Below are positions 1 to 6,062 of a DNA stretch of 10,506 nucleotides, piece by piece. Below the pieces are notes generated by a model. The model ran no database searches and was not told the DNA's origin. It was given only the letters and a program-made list of their open reading frames with translations. The translations under genes were made by a program, and so were the position numbers. Positions within the stretch are counted from its first letter, which is position 1. Every line of letters begins with the position of its first letter. This stretch comes from an uncultured Alistipes sp. (GTDB lineage: Bacteria > Bacteroidota > Bacteroidia > Bacteroidales > Rikenellaceae), in the NCBI GenBank assembly GCA_900769745.1, contig CAAGHX010000004.1:1-10506 (forward strand), given 5' to 3'.

Positions 1-2
1 CG

Positions 3-1691
3 GTAGAGAACATCGACCTGCACCGCCCTTATGTTGATTCAATCGTCCTCACATCTTCGACAGGTGCGCCTATGAAGCGCGAGAGCGACCTTATCGACGT
101 ATGGTTCGATTCAGGTGCTATGCCTTATGCTCAGATTCACTACCCATTTGAGAATGGCGGAGCTGACTTCAAGGAGGTATTCCCTGCCGACTTTATCGCT
201 GAGGGTGTTGACCAGACTCGTGGTTGGTTCTTTACATTGCACGCCATCGCTACAATGTTGTTCGACTCGGTAGCGTTCAAGAATATCATCTCTAACGGTT
301 TGGTGTTGGACAAGAACGGCAACAAGATGTCGAAGCGCTTGGGTAACGCTGTTGACCCATTCGAGGTACTCTCGACTTATGGAGCAGATGCCACACGCTG
401 GTATATGATCTCTAACTCTCAGCCTTGGGATAATTTGAAGTTCGACAAGGAGGGTGTTGACGAGGTACGTCGTAAGTTCTTCGGCACACTCTACAACACA
501 TACTCATTCTTCGCACTGTATGCCAACGTTGATGGTTTCTCAGGCAAGGAGGCTGAGATTCCAGTTGCGGAGCGTCCAGAGATTGACCGCTGGATTATCT
601 CACTTTTGAATACATTGGTTAAGGATGTTACAACATATCTCAACGACTACGACCCAACTCCAGCAGCTCGTGCTATCCAGGAGTTCGTGGGCGAGAACCT
701 CTCTAACTGGTACGTTCGTTTGAACCGTAAGCGTTTCTGGGGTGGTGGTATGAGCGAGGATAAGTTGGCCGCATATCAGACTCTATACACTTGCTTGGAG
801 ACTGTATCGAAGCTTGCTGCACCATTCGCACCATTCATCGCTGACCGCATCTTCACCGACTTGAACGCCTTGAGTGGTCGCCACGCAGAGGAGTCGGTAC
901 ACATCGCACAGTTCCCAGTAGCTGACGAGTCGCTTATCAACAGTGATTTGGAGCAGACTATGGATATCGCACAGCGTGTATCTTCGATGGTATTGGCATT
1001 GCGCCGCAAGGTGAATATCAAGGTTCGCCAGCCATTGACAAAGATTTTGATTCCTGTGCTCGACGCCGACACTGCTCGCCACATCGAGGCTGTAAAGGGC
1101 CTTATTATGGGTGAGGTGAATGTGAAGGATATTGAGCTTTTGAGCGACACAACAGGTGTTATCACAAAGCGTATTAAGCTTAACTTTAAGCACTTCTGCC
1201 AGCGCTACGCTAAGTTTGCAAAGCAGATGGCCGCTATGGCTGCTACATTCTCACAGGAGCAGATTGCAGCTATCGAGTCGGCTGCCGAGACCACTCTCGA
1301 CATCGCTGGCGAGGCTATCGTAGTTACCCCTGCCGACTTCGAGATCACTTCGGAGGATATGCCAGGATGGTTGGTTGCATCGGAGGGTAAGCTTACAGTT
1401 GCTCTCGATATTACTGTAACCGAGGAGTTGCGCCGTGAGGGTGTGGCACGTGAGTTGATTAACCGTATCCAGAATATCCGCAAGGAGTCGGGATTTGAGG
1501 TAACAGACAAGATTCGTGTCGAGATCGAGCAGAAGGAGCTTGTAGCTGGTGCTATCGAGTATTTTGCCGATTATATCGCTTCGCAGACTCTCGCCGTAGA
1601 GGTTAAGGCTTCAACTGCGCCAGAGGGCGGTGTAGTGGTTGATTCGGAGGTTGATGACGAGCCTTTGAAGATTGCTGTTACTCGTTTATAG
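3..1691 (+). CDS. ileS: Isoleucyl-tRNA synthetase, C-terminal part (5' truncated by the window)
   Basis: Class I aminoacyl-tRNA synthetase that charges tRNA(Ile) in the cytoplasm. The reading frame is open from base 3, so the gene begins before the window and about 562 C-terminal residues are visible. Seen: the catalytic-domain block around VWFDSGAMPYAQ, the tRNA/ATP-handling segment GVDQTRGWF, and the KMSKR signature (bases 324-338). After these come the helical anticodon-binding domain (through NWYVRLNRKRFW) and a long C-terminal extension ending in a REGVARELINRIQNIRKESGF block. A C-terminal extension without an obvious Cys4 zinc site fits the eukaryote-like IleS2 type that I expect in Bacteroidota (inference). 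No terminator with a U-run follows the stop. The DksA-like gene starts 121 bases downstream with its own promoter, so read-through into it is possible. Confidence 0.97.
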   Translation, partial: VENIDLHRPYVDSIVLTSSTGAPMKRESDLIDVWFDSGAMPYAQIHYPFENGGADFKEVFPADFIAEGVDQTRGWFFTLHAIATMLFDSVAFKNIISNGLVLDKNGNKMSKRLGNAVDPFEVLSTYGADATRWYMISNSQPWDNLKFDKEGVDEVRRKFFGTLYNTYSFFALYANVDGFSGKEAEIPVAERPEIDRWIISLLNTLVKDVTTYLNDYDPTPAARAIQEFVGENLSNWYVRLNRKRFWGGGMSEDKLAAYQTLYTCLETVSKLAAPFAPFIADRIFTDLNALSGRHAEESVHIAQFPVADESLINSDLEQTMDIAQRVSSMVLALRRKVNIKVRQPLTKILIPVLDADTARHIEAVKGLIMGEVNVKDIELLSDTTGVITKRIKLNFKHFCQRYAKFAKQMAAMAATFSQEQIAAIESAAETTLDIAGEAIVVTPADFEITSEDMPGWLVASEGKLTVALDITVTEELRREGVARELINRIQNIRKESGFEVTDKIRVEIEQKELVAGAIEYFADYIASQTLAVEVKASTAPEGGVVVDSEVDDEPLKIAVTRL

Positions 1692-1723
1692 CCTACACGA
1701 GTATGTGATTTTAGGGTAAAGAT

Positions 1724-1754
1724 TTGTATTATACGAAAAATTGACTTATCTTTA
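1724..1754 (+). promoter_or_regulatory. Bacteroidota-type promoter for the DksA-like gene
   Basis: A TTG at 1724-1726 is followed 20 bases later by TATCTTTA at 1747-1754, one base short of the Bacteroidota -7 consensus TAnnTTTG. Transcription would begin near 1760, about 50 bases before the start codon and right at the base of the leader hairpin. Position and spacing are seen; promoter activity is inferred. Confidence 0.6.
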
Positions 1755-1760
1755 CATAAA

Positions 1761-1790
1761 CAAGGCGTGGGCTAGGGCCCTACCGCCTTG
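1761..1790 (+). other. 5'-leader stem-loop upstream of the DksA-like gene
   Basis: CAAGGCG (1761-1767) pairs perfectly with CGCCTTG (1784-1790). Inside it, GGGC pairs with GCCC around a TAGG loop, giving a compact GC-rich hairpin. No U-run follows, so it is not a standard intrinsic terminator for ileS. Because the predicted start site is at about 1760, it would sit at the extreme 5' end of the mRNA, where it could protect the transcript or control it. Confidence 0.6.
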
Positions 1791-1812
1791 CTAACCTAAA
1801 ACATTTACTACT

Positions 1813-2193
1813 ATGGCTGAGGAGAGTTTGAGATACGGAGATGCCGATTTGGCCGAATTCAAGAAGATTATCTTGAAGAAATTGGAGCAAGCAAAGGCTG
1901 ACTATGAGTTGCTGCGCTTGAACATCACTCATTCGGGCGATAACGACACACAGGATACATCGCCAACATTCAAGGTGCTGGAAGAGGGTGCTGCGACACT
2001 CTCGAAGGAGGAGACTGGCCGTTTGGCTGCTCACCAGATGAAGTTTATCCGCAACTTGGAGATGGCTTTGATTCGCGTGGAGAATAAGACCTACGGAATC
2101 TGCAAGACAACCGGCAAGCTTATTCCAAAGGAGCGCTTGATGCGTGTGCCCCACGCCACAGAGTGTATCGAGGCCAAGGAGAGCCGCAAGTAA
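1813..2193 (+). CDS. TraR/DksA-family zinc-finger transcription regulator
   Basis: A 126-residue DksA/TraR-type protein, a family that binds RNA polymerase through the secondary channel and acts with ppGpp. An N-terminal helical region (about 10-92) precedes the C-terminal domain with YGICKTTGKLIPKERL and VPHATECIEAK. The four zinc-ligand positions of Escherichia coli DksA (C-x2-C-x17-C-x2-C) align to Cys97, Thr100, Cys118 and Ala121, so only two cysteines remain. The acidic coiled-coil tip of true DksA is not evident. It follows ileS, has its own promoter and leader hairpin, and ends at a strong terminator. Start ATG is preceded by an A-rich stretch, normal for this phylum. I am confident of the family but not that it performs the full DksA role. 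Confidence 0.9.
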   Translation: MAEESLRYGDADLAEFKKIILKKLEQAKADYELLRLNITHSGDNDTQDTSPTFKVLEEGAATLSKEETGRLAAHQMKFIRNLEMALIRVENKTYGICKTTGKLIPKERLMRVPHATECIEAKESRK

Positions 2194-2212
2194 AACCGTA
2201 TTAGACAAAAAG

Positions 2213-2243
2213 AGTGTCCAACAAGTTTTGGACACTTTTTTTT
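2213..2243 (+). terminator. Intrinsic terminator after the DksA-like gene
   Basis: GTGTCCAA (2214-2221) pairs perfectly with TTGGACAC (2228-2235) around a six-base loop, followed by eight T (2236-2243). The stop codon lies about 20 bases upstream. Confidence 0.9.
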
Positions 2244-2306
2244 ATATCATTATCTCACCCCTCCTCTACATATTCTAAAGTTGTATAACAAGAGAAGGCA
2301 CAACAC

Positions 2307-2337
2307 AAAAAAAATAGGCTGCCCAATCGGACAGCCT
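2307..2337 (-). terminator. Intrinsic terminator of rplS
   Basis: Read on the minus strand, AGGCTGTCC pairs with GGGCAGCCT (2316-2324 with 2329-2337, one G-U pair) around a four-base loop. A run of eight T corresponds to A 2307-2314. It lies 24 bases after the rplS stop. Confidence 0.88.
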
Positions 2338-2361
2338 GTTCTGAACCAAAGTAGCAAAAAA

Positions 2362-2730
2362 CTACTTTGAAATGCGACGCTCCTTGATACGAGCCTTCTT
2401 ACCTGTAAGGTTGCGCAAGTAGTAGATACGTGCACGACGTACAACACCATACTTGTTAACCTCGATCTTGTCGATGTGTGGAGAGTAAAGTGGGAAGATA
2501 CGCTCAACGCCTACACCGTTAGAAATCTTACGGATTGTAAACATCTTAGTCTTGCCAGTACCCTTGATCTGGATAACTACACCACGGAAGCTCTGTACAC
2601 GCTCCTTGTTACCCTCGATAATACGGTAAGAAACGGTGATTGTATCACCTGCAGCGAACTGAGGCACATCAGCCTCGCCCTTTGTCCACATCTGCTCGTT
2701 TACGAGCTTAATGATAGCATCTTTGTTCAT
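2362..2730 (-). CDS. rplS: 50S ribosomal protein L19
   Basis: L19 lies at the 30S-50S interface of the ribosome. The 122-residue product carries the family hallmarks: a central [16 protein letters not shown] β-barrel segment, [11 protein letters not shown], a [17 protein letters not shown] core, the SPHIDKIEV strand and the basic tail [21 protein letters not shown] place the start at the ATG encoding MNKDAIIK (2730), where L19 homology begins. A longer frame with 17 extra residues from 2781 exists but its extension does not look like L19. The gene is monocistronic, with a near-perfect promoter about 155 bases upstream, a structured leader and its own terminator. Its long leader suggests post-transcriptional control of L19 synthesis. 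Confidence 0.97.
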   Translation of the reverse strand: MNKDAIIKLVNEQMWTKGEADVPQFAAGDTITVSYRIIEGNKERVQSFRGVVIQIKGTGKTKMFTIRKISNGVGVERIFPLYSPHIDKIEVNKYGVVRRARIYYLRNLTGKKARIKERRISK

Positions 2731-2880
2731 TGTTGCAACAAATATTAATAAAATTAGTCGTTCAACATTATCGCTGCACAAGATTTACCATATAGCCAAT
2801 TAGCTTATAATCCCGACAGCTGCTACCTCGCGGTATCTGCCGTCTATTAACCTTATGCCCTATATAAGAGGTTGATACGG
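2731..2880 (-). promoter_or_regulatory. Structured 5' leader of rplS (candidate ribosomal-protein leader RNA)
   Basis: From the predicted start site at about 2880 to the rplS start codon there are some 150 untranslated bases. On the minus strand two hairpins are clear. AACC/GGTT continues, past a two-base bulge, into TTAT/ATAA at about 2851-2875. The second hairpin (2815-2844) has outer stem GACGGC/GCTGTC, a 3x3 internal loop, inner stem TACC/GGTA and a GCGA tetraloop, which is of the GNRA class. A weaker AGC/GCT hairpin follows near 2795-2806. Structure is seen; binding of L19 is inferred by analogy with known autoregulatory leaders. Confidence 0.55.
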
Positions 2881-2885
2881 GAGTG

Positions 2886-2916
2886 CAAAGATATGGCTAA
2901 AATTCCGAAAAACAAA
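2886..2916 (-). promoter_or_regulatory. Bacteroidota-type promoter of rplS
   Basis: On the minus strand, TTTG (2916-2913) is followed after 19 bases by TATCTTTG (2893-2886), an exact match to TAnnTTTG with ideal spacing. Predicted start near 2880. Confidence 0.75.
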
Positions 2917-2990
2917 ATATAGCCCCTAAAAATCGCTCCAAATGAGCACTATACGCCCATCTTATCGGCAAAAAGTGGCGTCGGAATGGG

Positions 2991-3983
2991 TTAAAAACAC
3001 ATCACCACGCAGTTAATTGCAGTGAGTAGGAGCAGCAAGCGATAGAGTGTCTCGGTGAATCCCACGCCCATACGCACAAAGATAAGCGGCAGCATCATAG
3101 CAACTGGTGTTGCGAGCAATGCGAACTGCGTAGCAGTGCAACTTGGCATGAAGAACATACCCACCAGCAACGCAATCATCAAGCCATTGAAGCGCATCGC
3201 CACGCGCGACTTAACCTTCAGCGAATATTTATCAGAGATGACAAGCGTCACCGCACACAAAGTCATAACGAGCAACACGCCAAGCACCAGCACACTAGCT
3301 GGATTGATTGTACCGAAGAAACTGAACTCGCTGGCCGTAAGCATAGAGTTGTAAATCTCAACGGCGGGCTGCAAGAATCCCTTACCGGCGCACCAGCTCC
3401 AGTAGCAGATGGCTGCGGGTGGGAACAGAAGGCTCGCCAGCGTAACCAACTCATCGCGCCACGAGGCACGCACCACAAGCATAAGCAGTGGCATAGCCAC
3501 ATAGAACAAAGCCGCAGGGGCATATATGAGTGGTAGGAGTCCGAAATATAGCATCGAGAGCGACAAGTCGGAGAATGAGCCGCTTCGCATAATGAATCGT
3601 TGCAGATACTTCGCCGCAAGCAACATAACAGCCATAGCTGTGGCCGAGAGCAGATACTCACCGCTAATCATTACGGCCGAGGCTGTAACGCCAAACAGAG
3701 AGATTCCCATCAGCGTATATGCCGGATAGAGCGACAGACGAACACCATACCTACCAGCATTCAATCCCGCCACAATAACCGCCAGCGCCCATATTATAGC
3801 CGAGAGAACAGGAGTTTTACCCTGCACAGTCTGCAAGAGGTGGCCTATAGGGGTGGTGACATTGGGGATTGCCTCGTCGCCCGCAGGGAAAAATGCAGAG
3901 CGCAAGGTGGTGATTACGGCTATAACAACGAGTGTTGCCGTAAGGTCGAATATGCGGTGTTGTGATACTCTTCTTCTTGCCAT
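2991..3983 (-). CDS. Polytopic inner-membrane protein of unknown function
   Basis: A 330-residue protein with about ten hydrophobic segments (approximately 12-32, 59-77, 83-104, 111-127, 143-171 as one or two, 179-199, 229-249, 265-282, 287-303 and 313-330) and a basic N-terminus (MARRR), so it should lie in the inner membrane with the N-terminus cytoplasmic. I recognise no catalytic motif. Size and topology resemble an uncharacterised Bacteroidota membrane family (DUF6427-like), but that is a recollection from pattern, not a match. Polar residues in the membrane region are few. It is encoded upstream of rplS on the same strand, with a 260-base gap, and divergently from rnhB with overlapping promoters. 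No convincing terminator follows. A glycosyltransferase-like or transport role would be a guess. Confidence 0.85.
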   Translation of the reverse strand: MARRRVSQHRIFDLTATLVVIAVITTLRSAFFPAGDEAIPNVTTPIGHLLQTVQGKTPVLSAIIWALAVIVAGLNAGRYGVRLSLYPAYTLMGISLFGVTASAVMISGEYLLSATAMAVMLLAAKYLQRFIMRSGSFSDLSLSMLYFGLLPLIYAPAALFYVAMPLLMLVVRASWRDELVTLASLLFPPAAICYWSWCAGKGFLQPAVEIYNSMLTASEFSFFGTINPASVLVLGVLLVMTLCAVTLVISDKYSLKVKSRVAMRFNGLMIALLVGMFFMPSCTATQFALLATPVAMMLPLIFVRMGVGFTETLYRLLLLLTAINCVVMCF

Positions 3984-4073
3984 CGATTAACTATTAATAG
4001 GGCCACAAGTCAAAGCCTACTCGCAGCTCGTGGGCACGACAACTGCCTAAAACTCTGTTGTCATCGGCCGACA

Positions 4074-4105
4074 CAAAATTACGAAAAAAGAGTGCAACTC
4101 AACAA
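4074..4105 (-). promoter_or_regulatory. Promoter of the membrane-protein gene
   Basis: On the minus strand TAATTTTG (4081-4074) matches TAnnTTTG exactly. TTG triplets at 4105-4103 and 4102-4100 lie 21 and 18 bases upstream. Predicted start near 4067 gives a leader of about 84 bases. Its upstream element overlaps the rnhB promoter region. Confidence 0.55.
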
Positions 4106-4124
4106 AATATTTGTAACTTTGTTG
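4100..4124 (+). promoter_or_regulatory. rnhB -7 element inside a 7-bp inverted repeat
   Basis: TAACTTTG (4114-4121) is an exact -7 match, but no TTG lies at the right distance upstream. It is embedded in the inverted repeat CAACAAA (4100-4106) and TTTGTTG (4118-4124). The start site would fall around 4127, at or just before the rnhB ATG (4129), so the transcript may be leaderless. The inverted repeat could be an operator or a chance product of the two facing promoters. Confidence 0.5.
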
Positions 4125-4128
4125 ACGT

Positions 4129-4725
4129 ATGCTTAAAAATTCTTTTCAAACCACTCTTTTGGAGGCTGGCTGCGACGAGGCTGGCCGAGGTTGCCTGGCG
4201 GGTAGCGTGTTCGCTGCGGCGGTTATTTTGCCGCCCGACTTCCACCACCCCCTGCTCAACGACTCAAAGCAGATGACAGAGCGTCAGCGCGATAAGCTGC
4301 GCCCCATTATCGAACAGGAGGCCATTGCCTGGGCCGTTGCTGAGATTACAGCCCAGCGCATCGACGAGATAAATATCCTGAAAGCCTCTATCGAGGGTAT
4401 GAATGTGGCGGCAGCTAACCTGAAGGTTGCGCCAGAGTTTTTGGCTATTGACGGCAACAGATTTACCTCGCACGCGGGTCTGCCTTTTGAGTGTGTGGTG
4501 AAGGGTGATGGCAAGTATGCCAACATTGCGGCGGCATCGGTTCTGGCCAAGACTCACCGCGATGAATATATGATGCGCCTGCACGAGGAGTATCCCCATT
4601 ATGGTTGGGACCGCAACAAGGGCTACCCCACCAAGGAGCATCGTCTGGCTATCCGCCAATATGGACTTACACCCTACCACCGCCTGTCGTTCAACCACGA
4701 CCGCGACCAGTTGGAGTTATTTTAA
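4129..4725 (+). CDS. rnhB: Ribonuclease HII
   Basis: Cytoplasmic endonuclease that cleaves the RNA strand of RNA-DNA hybrids and removes misincorporated ribonucleotides. At 198 residues it has the usual length. Seen: the GCDEAGRG active-site motif with Asp16 and Glu17, DSKQMTERQRDKL, the AIDGNRF motif with Asp108, KGDGKYANIAAASVLAKTHRDEYM with Asp145 as the likely fourth catalytic acid, and the C-terminal YGWDRNKGYPTKEH substrate-binding block ending in TPYHRLSF. All expected residues are present. The ATG at 4129 is the only sensible start; the next in-frame Met is beyond the active-site motif. It stands alone between a divergent membrane-protein gene and a terminator. The predicted transcription start nearly coincides with the ATG. 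Confidence 0.97.
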   Translation: MLKNSFQTTLLEAGCDEAGRGCLAGSVFAAAVILPPDFHHPLLNDSKQMTERQRDKLRPIIEQEAIAWAVAEITAQRIDEINILKASIEGMNVAAANLKVAPEFLAIDGNRFTSHAGLPFECVVKGDGKYANIAAASVLAKTHRDEYMMRLHEEYPHYGWDRNKGYPTKEHRLAIRQYGLTPYHRLSFNHDRDQLELF

Positions 4726-4738
4726 AGAATAATATTAG

Positions 4739-4777
4739 AAAACACCCTATCTAACTCAATGTTAGACAGGGTGTTTT
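4739..4777 (+). terminator. Terminator after rnhB, possibly bidirectional
   Basis: AAAACACCCT (4739-4748) pairs perfectly with AGGGTGTTTT (4768-4777). After a two-base mismatch, CTAAC pairs with GTTAG around a five-base loop. Terminal T and A runs within the stem would allow termination from either side. Confidence 0.85.
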
Positions 4778-4825
4778 GTTAATTATGAATTTCCTTAGCC
4801 AAATGCAAAAAAAGGGCCGCATCTC

Positions 4826-4948
4826 AAAAATCGTATAATTTGAGCTATTTTGAAGCTGCTCGCTGTTCGAGAATCCGCAGTTTACTCTGCGTAAATGAGG
4901 AATTCAAGAACAAGGCAGACGCCAAAAGAGCCAAATTAGACGGTTTTT
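4826..4948. repeat. Imperfect palindromic intergenic element (MITE/REP-like)
   Basis: The left arm (4826-4874) and the reverse complement of the right arm (4902-4948) align over nearly 50 bases with scattered mismatches and two or three one-base gaps. Shared blocks include TAATTTG, CTTTTG-like, CTG and TTGAAT-like segments. The centre holds a hairpin, CGCAG/CTGCG, at 4876-4891. The element reaches into the stop codon of the neighbouring VOC gene (4947-4949). No open reading frame or transposase is present. It could be a small non-autonomous mobile element, a dispersed palindromic repeat, or a terminator for the minus-strand pair. Confidence 0.6.
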
Positions 4949-5258
4949 ACTTAAACTCGTTGAACTCTATGGCTACTCCCTCCTCCTCGACAAAGGCCAA
5001 GAGCATATGACCCATATCGTATGGGCCAAAAAGGAGCTTTGCGTCCTTGATAGCCTCCTCGATATTTGGCACCGCATAGGCGATGTGAGCCTGCTGCTGC
5101 ATAAGCGCTGGCAGCGGAGAGTCGGGCTCGAAATACAAAAACTCTATCTTGTTGGGGCTCTGAGTGCAGTCGGTGATATAGACCTTCAGCGGCTCAACAT
5201 ATATCATACCCTCCATCTTCTCGGGGAGGACCATACCTACGTGATTAAATGTTCTCAT
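4947..5258 (-). CDS. Short VOC-superfamily (glyoxalase-fold) metalloprotein
   Basis: A 103-residue protein with the two-repeat pattern of the vicinal oxygen chelate fold: FNHVGMVLP, then KIEFLYFEPDSP, AHIAYAVPNIEEAIKDAK, and VAIEFNEFK. The four metal-ligand positions of the fold can be placed at His6, Glu39, His58 and Glu98, so it is probably a functional metal-binding protein. It is shorter than typical glyoxalase I or methylmalonyl-CoA epimerase, and I do not recognise its substrate. It sits 25 bases after the lyxose isomerase-like gene on the same strand and probably shares its transcript, which suggests a step in sugar or sugar-derivative metabolism (inference). Its stop codon lies at the edge of a palindromic repeat, which may have supplied the end of the gene. 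Confidence 0.85.
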   Translation of the reverse strand: MRTFNHVGMVLPEKMEGMIYVEPLKVYITDCTQSPNKIEFLYFEPDSPLPALMQQQAHIAYAVPNIEEAIKDAKLLFGPYDMGHMLLAFVEEEGVAIEFNEFK

Positions 5259-5283
5259 AGTTAATACCTAATTTTATAAGGTT

Positions 5284-5862
5284 CTACAAACTTGCATCGG
5301 GGTTAGTAAAACGCAGACCGTCGTTGTCGTGGAATGTGCCATATTCCGTAACCACAGCGCCCTCGTCGCCAGCCATCAGGAAGTGGCGGCTCTCAATCTC
5401 CTGCAATGAGCTGATATCGCCCGTACGCATAATGTGGAAATTCTGGACTGTGATAAACTCCTTCTGACTCTCAGGCAGAGCGGGAGGGTTAGGCGTTGGC
5501 TCGCCGATACCGAAATTATAGACCCAGCCGTTGCGCACGTGCCAGCTTTCGTGCTTGGCCGCGTGAGCCGATGGAACGTGATAGTGCTCCACGATCATCT
5601 GGCCAGGCAGGAGGTAAATCTCGTGGCCAAAATATTTGTACTCGGGATTGTTAATCCAAAATACACCACCCATTCCAGTGTGCTCAAAATCGCCCAAGCC
5701 GAAATCATTCACCCAGAAATTCTCCTCCAAGAAGGGTGTGAACGGGATGCCATAGTGCTCGAACATATCCAAAAAAGCCTTTTTGGCTACATCCTGGTTA
5801 AATACGCCATCGGTGTAGTAGTCGGCGTTGGTGTACTTCTTAACGTAGGGCTGCTGTTTCAT
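5284..5862 (-). CDS. D-lyxose isomerase-like cupin protein
   Basis: A 192-residue single-cupin protein. The metal site is readable: LLPGQMIVEHYH gives His93 and His95, KHESWHVRNG gives Glu105, and SRHFLMAGDEGAVVTEY gives His160. The spacing closely parallels the manganese ligands of D-lyxose isomerase (His-x-His, about 10, Glu, about 55, His), and the C-terminal EGAVVTEYGTFHDNDGLRFTNP also fits that family. D-lyxose isomerase interconverts D-lyxose and D-xylulose, and some members also act on D-mannose/D-fructose. The true sugar here is unknown. It is the first gene of a two-gene unit with the VOC protein and has its own good promoter. No sugar transporter or kinase is adjacent. Start ATG at 5862 fits the family length. 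Confidence 0.8.
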   Translation of the reverse strand: MKQQPYVKKYTNADYYTDGVFNQDVAKKAFLDMFEHYGIPFTPFLEENFWVNDFGLGDFEHTGMGGVFWINNPEYKYFGHEIYLLPGQMIVEHYHVPSAHAAKHESWHVRNGWVYNFGIGEPTPNPPALPESQKEFITVQNFHIMRTGDISSLQEIESRHFLMAGDEGAVVTEYGTFHDNDGLRFTNPDASL

Positions 5863-5924
5863 AATGTATCTGTTTTAGCGTTAATAATCCAATCGTATGC
5901 GTCTCCAGCAAGGATTGCGCAACC

Positions 5925-5955
5925 CAAATTTAGCCAATATTTTTCATATCTGCAA
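5925..5955 (-). promoter_or_regulatory. Promoter of the cupin-VOC gene pair
   Basis: On the minus strand TTG (5955-5953) is followed after 20 bases by TAAATTTG (5932-5925), an exact -7 match. Predicted start near 5918 leaves a leader of about 55 bases. Confidence 0.7.
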
Positions 5956-5987
5956 CCCAACGAATATCGAAACTCGGAATATTTTTT

Positions 5988-5995
5988 TATCTTTG
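5988..5995 (+). promoter_or_regulatory. -7 element of the surE promoter
   Basis: TATCTTTG at 5988-5995 matches the consensus exactly, but no clear TTG lies 19-21 bases upstream. Predicted start is near 6001, with a leader of about 60 bases that includes a hairpin. It is divergent from the cupin promoter, with some 30 bases between the two elements. Confidence 0.5.
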
Positions 5996-6016
5996 TCAAA
6001 AGCTAATATATGTTTT

Positions 6017-6042
6017 GGACTTTGAACTACTGCCCAAAGTCC
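6017..6042 (+). other. Leader hairpin upstream of surE
   Basis: GGACTTTG (6017-6024) pairs perfectly with CAAAGTCC (6035-6042) around a ten-base loop, within the untranslated leader and ending 20 bases before the start codon. No U-run follows, so it is not a terminator. Confidence 0.5.
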
Positions 6043-6062
6043 CTTCGTAGAGATATTCAGAT

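Noticed and set aside
776..1193. Two long minus-strand frames within ileS
   Set aside because: They are antisense shadows of a conserved synthetase domain, with Cys/Ser-rich translations and no initiation signals.
1780..2235. Minus-strand frame over the DksA-like gene
   Set aside because: It is a shadow frame that would run through the plus-strand terminator and promoter; its Leu/Cys-rich translation has no family features.
2731..2781. N-terminal extension of rplS to an ATG at 2781
   Set aside because: The 17 added residues do not resemble L19 and would consume part of the structured leader.
2917..2990. Terminator for the membrane-protein gene
   Set aside because: Only a weak five-base GGCTA/TAGCC pairing with a long loop is present and no clear stem precedes a T-run.
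4058..4276. 72-codon plus-strand frame overlapping the rnhB start
   Set aside because: It is out of frame with RNase HII, and the overlapping rnhB frame carries the entire active-site motif.
5434..6006. 190-codon plus-strand open frame antisense to the cupin gene
   Set aside because: It mirrors the minus-strand cupin CDS, which has full family motifs, and its own translation shows no domain and no promoter in position.
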